Below, one piece after another: positions 50,370 to 58,167 of a stretch of 64,000 nucleotides of DNA. Position 1 is the stretch's first letter; each line of letters opens with the position of its first letter. A program made the position numbers and the translations under genes. A model generated the notes under the pieces. It had not been told where the DNA came from and ran no database searches. It saw only the letters and a program-made list of their open reading frames with translations. This DNA comes from VAXT01 sp963728535 (GTDB lineage Bacteria; Actinomycetota; Thermoleophilia; Gaiellales; Gaiellaceae): assembly GCA_963728535.1 (NCBI GenBank), contig CAVSKK010000001.1, positions 2,232,001 through 2,296,000 of the forward strand, written 5' to 3'.

Positions 50370-51637
50370 CCCGCGCCGCGACCGCGAAGCTGCGCGTCTA
50401 TCCGGCGCTCGCCGGCCTGGGTCTGATCGGCGCGCTGGCACTCGGACGTCCGGAGCTCGCCGCGCTCGCCGCGCCCTTCGCGGTTCTCGCCGGCGTCGGG
50501 CTCGCCCTCGCCCAGCGGCCGGAGCTGAGGGTGCACGTCGAGCTCGACCGGGACCGTCAGCTCGAGGACCGAACGGTCAGCCTCGAGCTCGAGCTGGCCG
50601 CCAACGCGCGCATCGATCGCCTCGAGCTACTGCTCAAGCTCCCGGACGGGCTGGTCGCGGAAGTGCCGAATCCGCGGGTCATTCGGCTCGCCGCCGGCGA
50701 GCAGCGGGAGCTGGAGGTGCCTGTCCGCTGCGTGCACTGGGGCACATACCGGGTGGGCGAGGTCCTCTGGCGTGCTCGCGACACATTCGGCCTGCTCGTG
50801 TTCGAGGGCTCCGCCGGCGAGCCTCGGCCGCTGAAGGTCTATCCGAGCGGGGAGACGCTGCAGCGCCTGCTCCAGCCCCTCGAGACGCAGGCGTTCTCCG
50901 GGAACCAGGTGGCGCGCCACCGCGGCGAGGGGATCGAGTTCGCCGACCTGAGGCCGTTCACGACCGGCGATCGCGTACGGCGCGTGAACTGGCGCGCGAC
51001 TGCGAAGCGGGGCGTCCCCTGGGTGAACGAGGCCCATCCGGAGCGCAACACCGACGTCGTCCTCTTCCTCGACACGTTCGCCGAGGCGCGGCGCAGCGAC
51101 ACGGGGACGCTTGATCTCGGCGTCCGGGCCGCAGCCTCGTTCGCAACGCACTACCTGAAGGAGAAGGACCGCGTCGGTCTCGTGTCGTTCGGCGGCGTCC
51201 TCAACTGGCTGACGGCGGCGAGCGGTACGACGCAGCTGTACCGGATCGTGGACTCGCTGCTCGATGCAGAGATCCTCCTCAGCTACGCGTGGAAGGACCT
51301 CGACGTCATCCCGAACCGGACTCTGCCGCCGCGCGCGCTCGTCATCGCCCTGAGCCCGTTGCTCGACGAGCGGGCCGTGGGCTCGCTGCTCGACCTGCGG
51401 GCCCGCGGCTTCGACCTCGCAGTCATCGAGCTCTCGCCGTTTTCCTTCGTCGAAGAGGGTCGAACCGAGACCGAGCAGCTCGCCTATCGGCTCTGGCGGC
51501 TCCGCCGCGACGCACTCCGGTCGCGGTACGCGTCGCTCGGCGTTCCGATCGTCGAATGGCGCGAAGGGGTGCCGCTGGACGCGATGGTGGAGGAGGTGAG
51601 GGCATTCAGGCGCCACGCCCGAGTCGTGCGCGTCTAG
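50366..51637 (+). CDS. DUF58 domain protein
   Basis: A 423-residue protein. Two N-terminal hydrophobic helices (about 8-24 and 27-45), a beta domain (about 50-165) and the DUF58 signature with its conserved arginines (EGIEFADLRPFTTGDRVRRV, NWRATAKRG). A vWA-type fold follows, with DVVLFLDTFAEARR supplying the metal-site Asp. DUF58 proteins act with MoxR ATPases. GTG 50366 overlaps the MoxR stop. Confidence 0.9.
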   Translation: MTRAATAKLRVYPALAGLGLIGALALGRPELAALAAPFAVLAGVGLALAQRPELRVHVELDRDRQLEDRTVSLELELAANARIDRLELLLKLPDGLVAEVPNPRVIRLAAGEQRELEVPVRCVHWGTYRVGEVLWRARDTFGLLVFEGSAGEPRPLKVYPSGETLQRLLQPLETQAFSGNQVARHRGEGIEFADLRPFTTGDRVRRVNWRATAKRGVPWVNEAHPERNTDVVLFLDTFAEARRSDTGTLDLGVRAAASFATHYLKEKDRVGLVSFGGVLNWLTAASGTTQLYRIVDSLLDAEILLSYAWKDLDVIPNRTLPPRALVIALSPLLDERAVGSLLDLRARGFDLAVIELSPFSFVEEGRTETEQLAYRLWRLRRDALRSRYASLGVPIVEWREGVPLDAMVEEVRAFRRHARVVRV

Positions 51638-52158
51638 TCACCGGTGTCGCCGCGCTGGCGGCAGCGGCCGGCCTCGCGGCGTATCCAGCGGTGCAGGACA
51701 TCGACCTGCGCCGGCTTGCGCTCGCGCTCGCCGGTCTTGCCGTCGTCCTCCTGGCCGCCGGGCTCGCTGCCCGTTCGGGGCCCGTTCTCGGATGGGGCCT
51801 CGCTGCGCTCGGTGGCGAGTACGCAGTGCTCTTCGCCGCCCAGTCACACGCGCTCGACGAGCTCACACCTCTCTACGCCGGGGCGTTCTTCCTCGTCGCG
51901 GAGCTCGCCTTCTGGTCGATCGAGCCGCGTGTTCCCGCCTGGAGCGAGCCGGGCCTGGTCGACCGCCGGCTCGCCTACCTCGCAGCCGTCTCCGCTGGAG
52001 CCGCCGCTGTGGCCGGGCTCGTGGTCATCGTCGCCGCGGCTTCGGGGGGCGGCGGCGCCGCGCTGGAGGCGATCGGCGTGGCGGCGACGATCGCCGCGCT
52101 CGGCCTCGTCGCCGTGCTGGTTCGCCGCAGTGCCACTGAGGTAGATTCGGGGCCGTAA
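51604..52158 (+). CDS. Membrane protein of the DUF58 cluster, 6 TM (ATT start proposed)
   Basis: A 184-residue protein. Six hydrophobic helices (about residues 12-30, 34-50, 56-75, 84-102, 118-142 and 148-170). The first conventional start (GTG 51691) would cut helix 1. An in-frame ATT at 51604 follows AGGAGGTGA at 51591-51599 and gives MQAPRPSRARLVTG, a basic N-terminus before helix 1. It overlaps the end of DUF58 by 34 bases. Its TAA overlaps the ATG of E1alpha (TAATG). Confidence 0.6.
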   Translation: MQAPRPSRARLVTGVAALAAAAGLAAYPAVQDIDLRRLALALAGLAVVLLAAGLAARSGPVLGWGLAALGGEYAVLFAAQSHALDELTPLYAGAFFLVAELAFWSIEPRVPAWSEPGLVDRRLAYLAAVSAGAAAVAGLVVIVAAASGGGGAALEAIGVAATIAALGLVAVLVRRSATEVDSGP

Positions 52159-53225
52159 TGGCACAGGTTCTCCCTGCTGAGCGCGATCTCCGGCGCGTGA
52201 TCGGCGACGGCGACACCGTCCCCGACGGCGAAGTCGACGGGCTGGCGGACCACGATCTCGTCGAGCTCTACCGCAACCTCGTCCTTCTGCGCACCTACGA
52301 CGAGCGCTCCGTCGTCTACCACAGCCAGGGCCGCATCGGCACCTACGCGATCTTCTGGAACCACGAGGCGATGCAGGCCGGCTCCGTCTATGCGCTCGAC
52401 GATGCGGACTGGATCTTCCCGAGCTACCGCGAGTCGGCGATCGGGCTCTTGCGCGGGATGCCCGCCTCGACGGTCCTCTCCTGGTGGCGGGGCCATCCCG
52501 CGGGCTGGTGGAATCCTGCGGACTACAACGTCGCGTCGATCTGCGTTCCGATCGGGACCCATGTGCCGCACGCGGCCGGCCTTGCGTGGGGGAAGCGGCT
52601 GCGCGGGGAGAAGGCGTGTGCGATCGCGTACTTCGGCGACGGCGCGACCTCCGAAGGTGCATTCCACGAGGGCGCCAACTTCGCCGCGGTCATGCGCGCG
52701 CCCCTGGTTCTCTTCTGCAACAACAACGGCTGGGCGATCTCGACTCCGGTCGCGTCACAGACCCGCGCCGAGACCCTGGCGGACAAGGCCGTCGGCTACG
52801 GGATGCCCGGCCTGCGCGTGGACGGAGGCGACATCCTCGCCGTCTACGAGGCGACCCGGGAGGGGGTCGAGCGCGCCCGGGCGGGCGATGGGCCGACCTT
52901 CATCGAGGCCGTCTCGTACCGCGCTGCGCCGCATGCGACCGCCGACGACCCGAAGGCGTACATCGACCTGGCGCGCGTCGAGGAAGAGCGTAAGAACGAA
53001 TGTCTGGGCCGCTACGAGGCGTACCTGACGCGGGCGGGGATCCTCACGGAGGAGATGGCCGAGTCGATTCGCTCGGAGGCCGCGCAGGCGATGCGGGATG
53101 GGATCGCGGCCGCCGAGGCCGAGCCGCCGGCCGACGCGTCGCTCGTGTTCGACCACGCGCTGGCCAACCCGCCGGCGTCGTTCGAGACCGATCTCGCCGA
53201 GCTGCGGAGGATGCTCGGTGAGTGA
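52158..53225 (+). CDS. 2-oxoacid dehydrogenase E1 component, alpha subunit
   Basis: A 355-residue thiamin-diphosphate enzyme subunit that decarboxylates pyruvate or branched-chain 2-oxoacids. The TPP motif runs from AYFGDGATSEGAFHEG (about 154-169) to NNNGWAIS. It also has GRIGTYAIFWNHEAMQAG and the phosphorylation-loop-like SYRAAPHATADDP. Substrate (pyruvate versus branched-chain) cannot be told. It is followed by E1beta with overlap. Confidence 0.9.
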   Translation: MAQVLPAERDLRRVIGDGDTVPDGEVDGLADHDLVELYRNLVLLRTYDERSVVYHSQGRIGTYAIFWNHEAMQAGSVYALDDADWIFPSYRESAIGLLRGMPASTVLSWWRGHPAGWWNPADYNVASICVPIGTHVPHAAGLAWGKRLRGEKACAIAYFGDGATSEGAFHEGANFAAVMRAPLVLFCNNNGWAISTPVASQTRAETLADKAVGYGMPGLRVDGGDILAVYEATREGVERARAGDGPTFIEAVSYRAAPHATADDPKAYIDLARVEEERKNECLGRYEAYLTRAGILTEEMAESIRSEAAQAMRDGIAAAEAEPPADASLVFDHALANPPASFETDLAELRRMLGE

Positions 53226-54192
53226 GCTGACCCTCGTCGAGGCGATCAACGATTGCTTCCACGTCGAGCTCGGTCGGGACGAGAACGTGATGGTCATGGG
53301 TGAGGACGTCGCCCGCGCCGGCGGCGTCTTTCGCGCGACGGCAGGACTGCTCGACAAGTTCGGCGCGGAACGTTGCGTGGACACGCCTCTGGCCGAGGCC
53401 GGGATCATGGGCACCGCGGTCGGGCTCTGCATGGCCGGCTTCCGTCCGGTCTGCGAGATGCAGTACGACGCATTCAGCTACCCCTCCCTTGACCAGCTGA
53501 TCACCCATGTCGGCCGCTACCGCTGGCGGACCGGCGGGAAGATGGAGTTTCCGATCACCGTGCGGATGCCTTACGGCGGCGGGGTGCGCGCGCCCGAGCT
53601 GCACGACGACTCGCCTGAGGCCTACTACGTGCACACACCCGGCGTGAAGGTCGCGATCCCGTCCACACCGAGCGATGCAAAAGGCCTGCTTGCAGCCGCA
53701 ATTCGCGATCCCGACCCGGTTATCGTGTTCGAGCCCAAGCTCCACTACCGGACGATGCGCGGCGAGGTTCCCGAGGGCGAGCACGTCGTCCCGCTCGGCG
53801 AGGCGCGCACCGTGCAGGAGGGGACCGACGTGACCCTCGTCGCCTACGGCTCGATGGTGCCGCTCGCGGAGCAGGCGGCCGACGCCCTCGAAGGCCGGGC
53901 GAGCGTCGAGATCCTCGACATCCGGACGCTGAAGCCGCTGGACGAGGACGCGCTGCTCGCCGCCGCGGGGAAGACGGGCAGGGTCGTGATCATCCAGGAA
54001 GCACCGCGCACCGCCGGCTTCGCCGCCGAGCTGGCGGCGATCCTTGCCGAGAAGGCGATGCTCGACCTGCGGGGGCCGGTGCTCCGCGTGACCGGCTACG
54101 ACGTCCCGTACCCGTACTGGCAGATCGAGGACGCCTACATGCCGTCGGTCGAGCGCATCGTCGACGCTGTCGAGAAGCTGCTCCAGTTCTAG
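53218..54192 (+). CDS. 2-oxoacid dehydrogenase E1 component, beta subunit
   Basis: A 324-residue partner of E1alpha. GTG 53218 overlaps the alpha stop by eight bases. Features: VMVMGEDVARAGGVFRAT, VDTPLAEAGIMGTAVGLCMA, GGGVRAPELHDDSPEAYYVH and the C-terminal transketolase domain with LDIRTLKPLDEDALL. Together with E1alpha it forms an alpha2beta2 dehydrogenase that loads acyl groups onto E2 (55606). Confidence 0.92.
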   Translation: MSELTLVEAINDCFHVELGRDENVMVMGEDVARAGGVFRATAGLLDKFGAERCVDTPLAEAGIMGTAVGLCMAGFRPVCEMQYDAFSYPSLDQLITHVGRYRWRTGGKMEFPITVRMPYGGGVRAPELHDDSPEAYYVHTPGVKVAIPSTPSDAKGLLAAAIRDPDPVIVFEPKLHYRTMRGEVPEGEHVVPLGEARTVQEGTDVTLVAYGSMVPLAEQAADALEGRASVEILDIRTLKPLDEDALLAAAGKTGRVVIIQEAPRTAGFAAELAAILAEKAMLDLRGPVLRVTGYDVPYPYWQIEDAYMPSVERIVDAVEKLLQF

Positions 54193-55049
54193 TGAGCCTC
54201 CACGAGCTTCCGCTCGAGGCCGCATTCCTCCACGGCTACTTCTCGCAGGAGCTCGAGCCGGTGCTCGAGATCGAGCCGGGCGACTCCGTTCGCTTCTCGG
54301 TGCCGAATGCCGGCTGGGACCTGGCGGCCGGCGAGAGATTCCAGGCGTCGAACCCCGAGCTCGACAGAGGCCACGCGCTTGCGGGGCCGATCGCGGTCCG
54401 CGGAGCGCGCGCGGGCCAGACGCTCGCCGTCCGCGTCGACGACGTCGAGGTCGGCGCGTGGGGGATCACGATCACCGTCGACGACCACGCGGTGCACTGG
54501 GAGCTTGCCGACGGCGTGGGTCGGGCACTGGGGCGCGAGCTCGACCTCGCTCCGTTCCTCGGGGTCATCGGTATGCCTCCCCCCGAGTCCGGCGTCCACT
54601 CGACGATTCCGCCGCGGCGCTGGGGTGGGAACATCGATTGCAAGGAGCTCGTCGCCGGGGCAACGCTCTTTCTCCCAGTCCCGGTTGACAGGGCACTCTT
54701 CTCCGCGGGCGACGGCCATGCCGCCCAGGGGGACGGCGAGGTCTGCGGGACGGCGATCGAGGCGCCGGTGACGGCTCAGGTCACGCTCGATGTGCGAGAC
54801 GACATGGCGCTCGACTGGCCGATCGCCAGGACCGAGGAGGCGTGGATCACGTTTGGCTTCGAAGAGACGCTCGACGGCGCCGCGCAGATCGCGATCGACT
54901 CGATGATCGCGCTCATGCAACGGGAGCTGGATCTTGGCCGCGGCGACGCTCTGGCACTGGCGAGCGTCGGCGTGGACGTTCGCGTGACGCAACTCGTGAA
55001 TGGGCTCGTTGGGGTGCATGCTGTGCTGCGCGACGACGCGTTCCGGTGA
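54192..55049 (+). CDS. Acetamidase/formamidase family protein
   Basis: A 285-residue beta-rich amidase of the FmdA/AmdA family. Family text: EPGDSVRFSVPNAGWDLA, PPRRWGGNIDCKELVAGATL, and VPVDRALFSAGDGHAAQGDG with the conserved GDGHA-QGDGE metal region. It hydrolyses small amides to ammonia and acid. It begins with the last G of the E1beta stop, so it is translationally coupled to an unrelated pathway gene, which is odd. Confidence 0.88.
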   Translation: MSLHELPLEAAFLHGYFSQELEPVLEIEPGDSVRFSVPNAGWDLAAGERFQASNPELDRGHALAGPIAVRGARAGQTLAVRVDDVEVGAWGITITVDDHAVHWELADGVGRALGRELDLAPFLGVIGMPPPESGVHSTIPPRRWGGNIDCKELVAGATLFLPVPVDRALFSAGDGHAAQGDGEVCGTAIEAPVTAQVTLDVRDDMALDWPIARTEEAWITFGFEETLDGAAQIAIDSMIALMQRELDLGRGDALALASVGVDVRVTQLVNGLVGVHAVLRDDAFR

Positions 55050-55453
55050 GCGATCGGCTCCGGCTCCTGCTCGAGCGCGCCGGCGCCGGCTACCGGCTTC
55101 GTGACGCCGCAACCGGCGAGGTCGTGCGCTGGGAGGACCCACGGGTGACGGTGGTTCCGGTGGCCGGCGTCTCGTTCCGGATCGAGTCGCTGGCCGATCC
55201 GTCCTTCGAGCCGGGTCGTCCGCTCGCTCTCGTCCCCGAGCCCGAGAACGAGCACGACCCGAACGCGGTCGGCGTCTGGAACGAGGAGCGAACCTTGCAG
55301 CTCGGCTACGTGCCGCGGGAGGCGGCACCGACGGTGAGCGGCGACGAACAGGCGCTCTCGATCTGGCGGTCCGAGGGCGGCCTGCGGGTGCTGATCGTCC
55401 CGGCCGACGCCTGGCTCGGCCGACCACGCGGGGCTGGGCGGGACATCAGCTGA
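55046..55453 (+). CDS. HIRAN-domain protein
   Basis: A 135-residue protein. The C-terminal two-thirds are a HIRAN domain: FEPGRPLALVPEPENEHDPN, then AVGVWNEERTLQLGYVPREA. HIRAN domains bind DNA 3' ends or damaged DNA in helicase proteins; alone, the role is unknown. GTG 55046 overlaps the amidase stop. The last codons fall inside the left arm of repeat element B. Confidence 0.78.
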   Translation: MSDRLRLLLERAGAGYRLRDAATGEVVRWEDPRVTVVPVAGVSFRIESLADPSFEPGRPLALVPEPENEHDPNAVGVWNEERTLQLGYVPREAAPTVSGDEQALSIWRSEGGLRVLIVPADAWLGRPRGAGRDIS

Positions 55454-55589
55454 GTCGTCGGGCCGCGCTGCTCGCCCCGAGGCCGGATCCTCAGTCGCCC
55501 CGGTAGTGCCACTACCGGGGCTCCCTGCGTCCGCGGCCTCGGAACGACCATCGCACCCCGACAACGAGCGACATCCCACCCAGCCCCGC
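55428..55589. repeat. Nested-palindrome repeat element, copy B
   Basis: The core 55474-55580 matches copy A (23005-23112). The outer arms are 55428-55447 (GCGGGGCTGGGCGGGACATC) and 55570-55589, complementary at 17 of 20 positions, and differ in sequence from copy A's arms although both are self-complementary. The inner hairpin CCCCGGTAGT-GCC-ACTACCGGGG is a perfect 10-bp stem; the 9-bp stem CCGAGGCCG / CGGCCTCGG encloses it. Confidence 0.75.
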
Positions 55590-55605
55590 TGTAAATTCCG
55601 CCGGC

Positions 55606-56718
55606 GTGGCCTATGAGTTCAAGCTGCCCGATCTCGGCGAGGGCCTGACCGAAGGTGAGGTCGCCCGCTGGCTGGTCTCCGAGGGGGAAGAGGTGGCGGA
55701 GGACCAGCCGCTCGTCGAGATCCAGACGGACAAGACGACCGTCGAGATTCCCTCGCCGGCGGCCGGCAAGGTCGCGAGCATCCTCGTCGAGGAGGGCAAG
55801 GTCGTCCCGGTCGGCACGATCCTCGTCGTCATCGGCGACGGAGCCGTTCCCGCCGCCGAGCCCACTTCTCCACAGCCGGCGCCTCCTTCGGCCATGTCCC
55901 GGGACCAGGTCCCGGGACCTGGCGGGTCGGGACGTGTCCGCGCGACGCCGCTCGTGCGCCGTCTCGCCCAGGAGCTCGACGTCAACCTCGAAGCGCTGTC
56001 CGGCACCGGACAGCAGGGACGGGTGACCGAAGCAGACGTGCGTTCCGCGGCCACGTCGTCGGACCTGGTCCCGGGACAGGTCCTGGAGGGACGGCGGGAG
56101 CCGCTGCGGGGGGTTCGGCGACTGATTGCCGAGCACATGGCCCGCGCTCACGGCGAGGTGCCTGCGGTGACGTGGGTGGAGGAATGCGACTTCGGCGGGC
56201 TCGACCTCAAGCTCTTGCTGCCGACAGTGCTGAAGGCGTGTGCGGAGGCCTTGCAGGAGTTTCCGGAGCTGAACGCGCGGCTCGAAGGCGACGAGATCGT
56301 CTACCTCGACCGGTACGACTTCGGCGTCGCGGTCCAGACCGGTGACGGGCTCGTCGTCCCCGTCGTCCGCGGGTGTGACACGGCGTCGCTCGATGAGCTC
56401 GCCGCGGAAGTCGCCCGTTTGGCGGAAGGCGCCCGCGCCGGCGCGCTCAAGCCGGAGGAGCTGCGCGGCTCGACCTTCACCGTGACGAGCGCGGGCAAGC
56501 TCGCCGGCCTCTTCCAGACACCGATCGTCAATCACCCCGAGGTCGCGATCCTGAGCATCGGGCGAATCGCGCCGAGACCCGTCGTCCGCGAGGGCGGGCT
56601 CGCCGTCGCGCAGATCGGCTACGTCTCGCTCACGTTCGACCACCGGGTCGTCGACGGCGCCCGGGCCGCCGAATTCGGGCTCGCCGTCATCGGTCGCATC
56701 GAGACGGCCGGAGCCTAG
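55606..56718 (+). CDS. Dihydrolipoamide acyltransferase (E2) of a 2-oxoacid dehydrogenase
   Basis: A 370-residue E2. Lipoyl domain residues 1-77 with Lys43 in EIQTDKTTVEI. A Pro/Ala linker follows, then a peripheral-subunit-binding domain (about residues 107-145: RVRATPLVRRLAQELDVNLE). The catalytic domain ends with LTFDHRVVDGARAAEFG, containing the active His and Asp. The linkers on both sides of the binding domain are partly encoded by REP-like palindromes. It receives acyl groups from E1 (52158-54192); no E3 lies in the window. Confidence 0.92.
   Translation: MAYEFKLPDLGEGLTEGEVARWLVSEGEEVAEDQPLVEIQTDKTTVEIPSPAAGKVASILVEEGKVVPVGTILVVIGDGAVPAAEPTSPQPAPPSAMSRDQVPGPGGSGRVRATPLVRRLAQELDVNLEALSGTGQQGRVTEADVRSAATSSDLVPGQVLEGRREPLRGVRRLIAEHMARAHGEVPAVTWVEECDFGGLDLKLLLPTVLKACAEALQEFPELNARLEGDEIVYLDRYDFGVAVQTGDGLVVPVVRGCDTASLDELAAEVARLAEGARAGALKPEELRGSTFTVTSAGKLAGLFQTPIVNHPEVAILSIGRIAPRPVVREGGLAVAQIGYVSLTFDHRVVDGARAAEFGLAVIGRIETAGA
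55896..55922. repeat. REP-like palindrome inside the E2 gene, site 1
   Basis: GTCCCGGGAC at 55896-55905 is followed by a perfect 18-base palindrome CCAGGTCCCGGGACCTGG at 55905-55922. It encodes part of the linker before the subunit-binding domain. Confidence 0.6.
56061..56083. repeat. REP-like palindrome inside the E2 gene, site 2
   Basis: GGACCTG at 56061-56067 pairs with CAGGTCC at 56077-56083 around GTCCCGGGA, the same core as site 1. It encodes the linker after the subunit-binding domain. Confidence 0.55.
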
Positions 56719-56754
56719 AAAAACGAAGAGCCCGGGCCGGGACCGGGCTCTTCG
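56719..56754 (-). terminator. Intrinsic terminator of the CHRD gene
   Basis: CGAAGAGCCCGG at 56724-56735 pairs perfectly with CCGGGCTCTTCG at 56743-56754 around a 7-base loop. On the minus strand it is followed by TTTTT (56723-56719). It ends the CHRD transcript and may stop E2 transcription from the other side. Confidence 0.8.
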
Positions 56755-56774
56755 AATCAGTCCGATCGGGGCGA

Positions 56775-57329
56775 CTAGCCCCTGCCGTGACCCTTGCCGA
56801 TCTGACCCCGGATCTCACCTTCGGGGTAGGTCGGCGTCGTGTGGACGTTTGCGTACGTCGCACCCTTGCGAATCGCGGCCACGAGCTCGTCCAGCTCACC
56901 CGGTGCGATCCCCTGCAGGTCTGGCCCGACGACGTCGGCCGCATCGATGTCCCCCTCGATGTGACCGTTGGTTGGCGTACACGCCGGCTTGTCACCGCCG
57001 CCGCACAGGAATGCGCTCACTCCCCCGCTCACATGCTGTTGAGCGAAGTGGATGTGCGCGCAGCAGGTGTCGCCGCCCGACAGATCGGAGTAGTCGAGCG
57101 TGTAATGGATGCGGTCGTTGAAGATCCGCAACGCGATTCGGCCGTGGCCGGTCGTCGACACGGATCCCGTTGAGGCGCCGGCGCCGCCGACCACCTCGTT
57201 GTAGCCGTTCAAGTTCGCCCGGAAGTTGTTGCCTCCCTGACCATGCCCCCGGTTTGCGAGCGCCGCGGCGGCCACAACTGTGAGGCCGACCATGGCGAGC
57301 ACGGAAGCGACGATTGCGAGCTTGCGCAT
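56775..57329 (-). CDS. Secreted CHRD-domain protein
   Basis: A 184-residue exported protein from ATG 57329 (MRKLAIVASVLAMVG), chosen because GGAGGAG is correctly spaced; GTG 57335 would add two residues. The mature protein has one CHRD domain: FRANLNGYNEVVGGAGA, YTLDYSDLSGGDTCCAHIHF and the closing TYPEGEIRGQI. Two pairs of Cys may form disulfides. CHRD proteins are extracellular or surface modules of unclear function. Encoded alone, ending in a clear terminator. Confidence 0.85.
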   Translation of the reverse strand: MRKLAIVASVLAMVGLTVVAAAALANRGHGQGGNNFRANLNGYNEVVGGAGASTGSVSTTGHGRIALRIFNDRIHYTLDYSDLSGGDTCCAHIHFAQQHVSGGVSAFLCGGGDKPACTPTNGHIEGDIDAADVVGPDLQGIAPGELDELVAAIRKGATYANVHTTPTYPEGEIRGQIGKGHGRG

Positions 57330-57368
57330 GCACACTCCTCCCGTCGATTTCGTTCGGACCTACGGGTG

Positions 57369-57692
57369 TTACCCGTTCTCGGTTTTCGAATCCCCGACGT
57401 TTTGGTCGACGAGCTCCTCGATCTCGGCGGCGTTCGCCCTGCCCTCGAGCCTCGCAACGGCACGCTTTCCCTTGACGAGGACAAGCGTCGGTACCTGCCG
57501 CACCTTGAAGCGCTTGGCCAGCTCCGGACGCGCCTCGACATCGACGCGGGTGACGCGAAGCCTCTTCCGCTCCTTCCGGGCCAGCTGAGCAAGCAGGCTG
57601 TCCATCCGTCGGGCGGGACCCGAACGGAAGGTGGAGAAGAAGACGAGGAGATACCGGCGATCACGGCCGGGCCCCCCGGAGCGGCCGTTCAT
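57369..57692 (-). CDS. Thioredoxin-fold protein lacking both active-site cysteines
   Basis: A 107-residue protein from ATG 57692. It follows the thioredoxin fold: LLVFFSTFRSGPARRMDSLL, RVTRVDVEARPELAKRFKV, then the cis-Pro loop VRQVPTLVLVKGKRAV. The canonical CGPC is SGPA at residues 24-27, so it cannot do dithiol chemistry. It may act as a chaperone or binding module. Divergent from the small membrane gene at 57751. Confidence 0.78.
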   Translation of the reverse strand: MNGRSGGPGRDRRYLLVFFSTFRSGPARRMDSLLAQLARKERKRLRVTRVDVEARPELAKRFKVRQVPTLVLVKGKRAVARLEGRANAAEIEELVDQNVGDSKTENG

Positions 57693-57750
57693 CAATCGAA
57701 CTCTTCCCCAGATCGGAGGTGGCGAAACGCCCTCCAACTACACTGGCCCG

Positions 57751-58167
57751 ATGGGGAACCTGTACTGGATCGGCGTCTTTGCGGGACTCGGAACGGCACT
57801 CGGGATCGCGGCCGCGGCGGTTCTCGCCGGACGGCGCTGGGCGCTCCTCGCGCCCCTGCTCGCCGGGGCGATCGGGATTGCGCTCGGGCTCGCCTTCGCC
57901 GATCTCGAGGAGGCCGTGGCCGGGGGAGCCGGAGGGATCCTCGGCGCGATCGGCGCACTCCAACTCGTCGCGGGCGCGCTCGCCCGGGGTGGCACCCGGG
58001 TGGCGACAGCCCTCCTCGTGGTGCTCGGGGCGGCGGTCGTCGCGGCGCTCGCTTTCGTTCCGGTTGTCGGGTACTTCGAGGCTCTCGCCCTGCCGGCGCT
58101 CGGGCTGCGCCTCCGCCGCCGGGCGGGGAAGCGCTACGCGGGGCTCCGCACGCTCGCGCGCGACTGA
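57751..58167 (+). CDS. Small membrane protein, 4 TM
   Basis: A 138-residue protein with four hydrophobic segments (about residues 3-26, 31-47, 50-75 and 80-110) and a basic C-terminus (LRLRRRAGKRYAGL). No family recognised. Its TGA overlaps the ATG of the phosphodiesterase gene by one base (TGATG), so the two are coupled. Confidence 0.65.
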   Translation: MGNLYWIGVFAGLGTALGIAAAAVLAGRRWALLAPLLAGAIGIALGLAFADLEEAVAGGAGGILGAIGALQLVAGALARGGTRVATALLVVLGAAVVAALAFVPVVGYFEALALPALGLRLRRRAGKRYAGLRTLARD

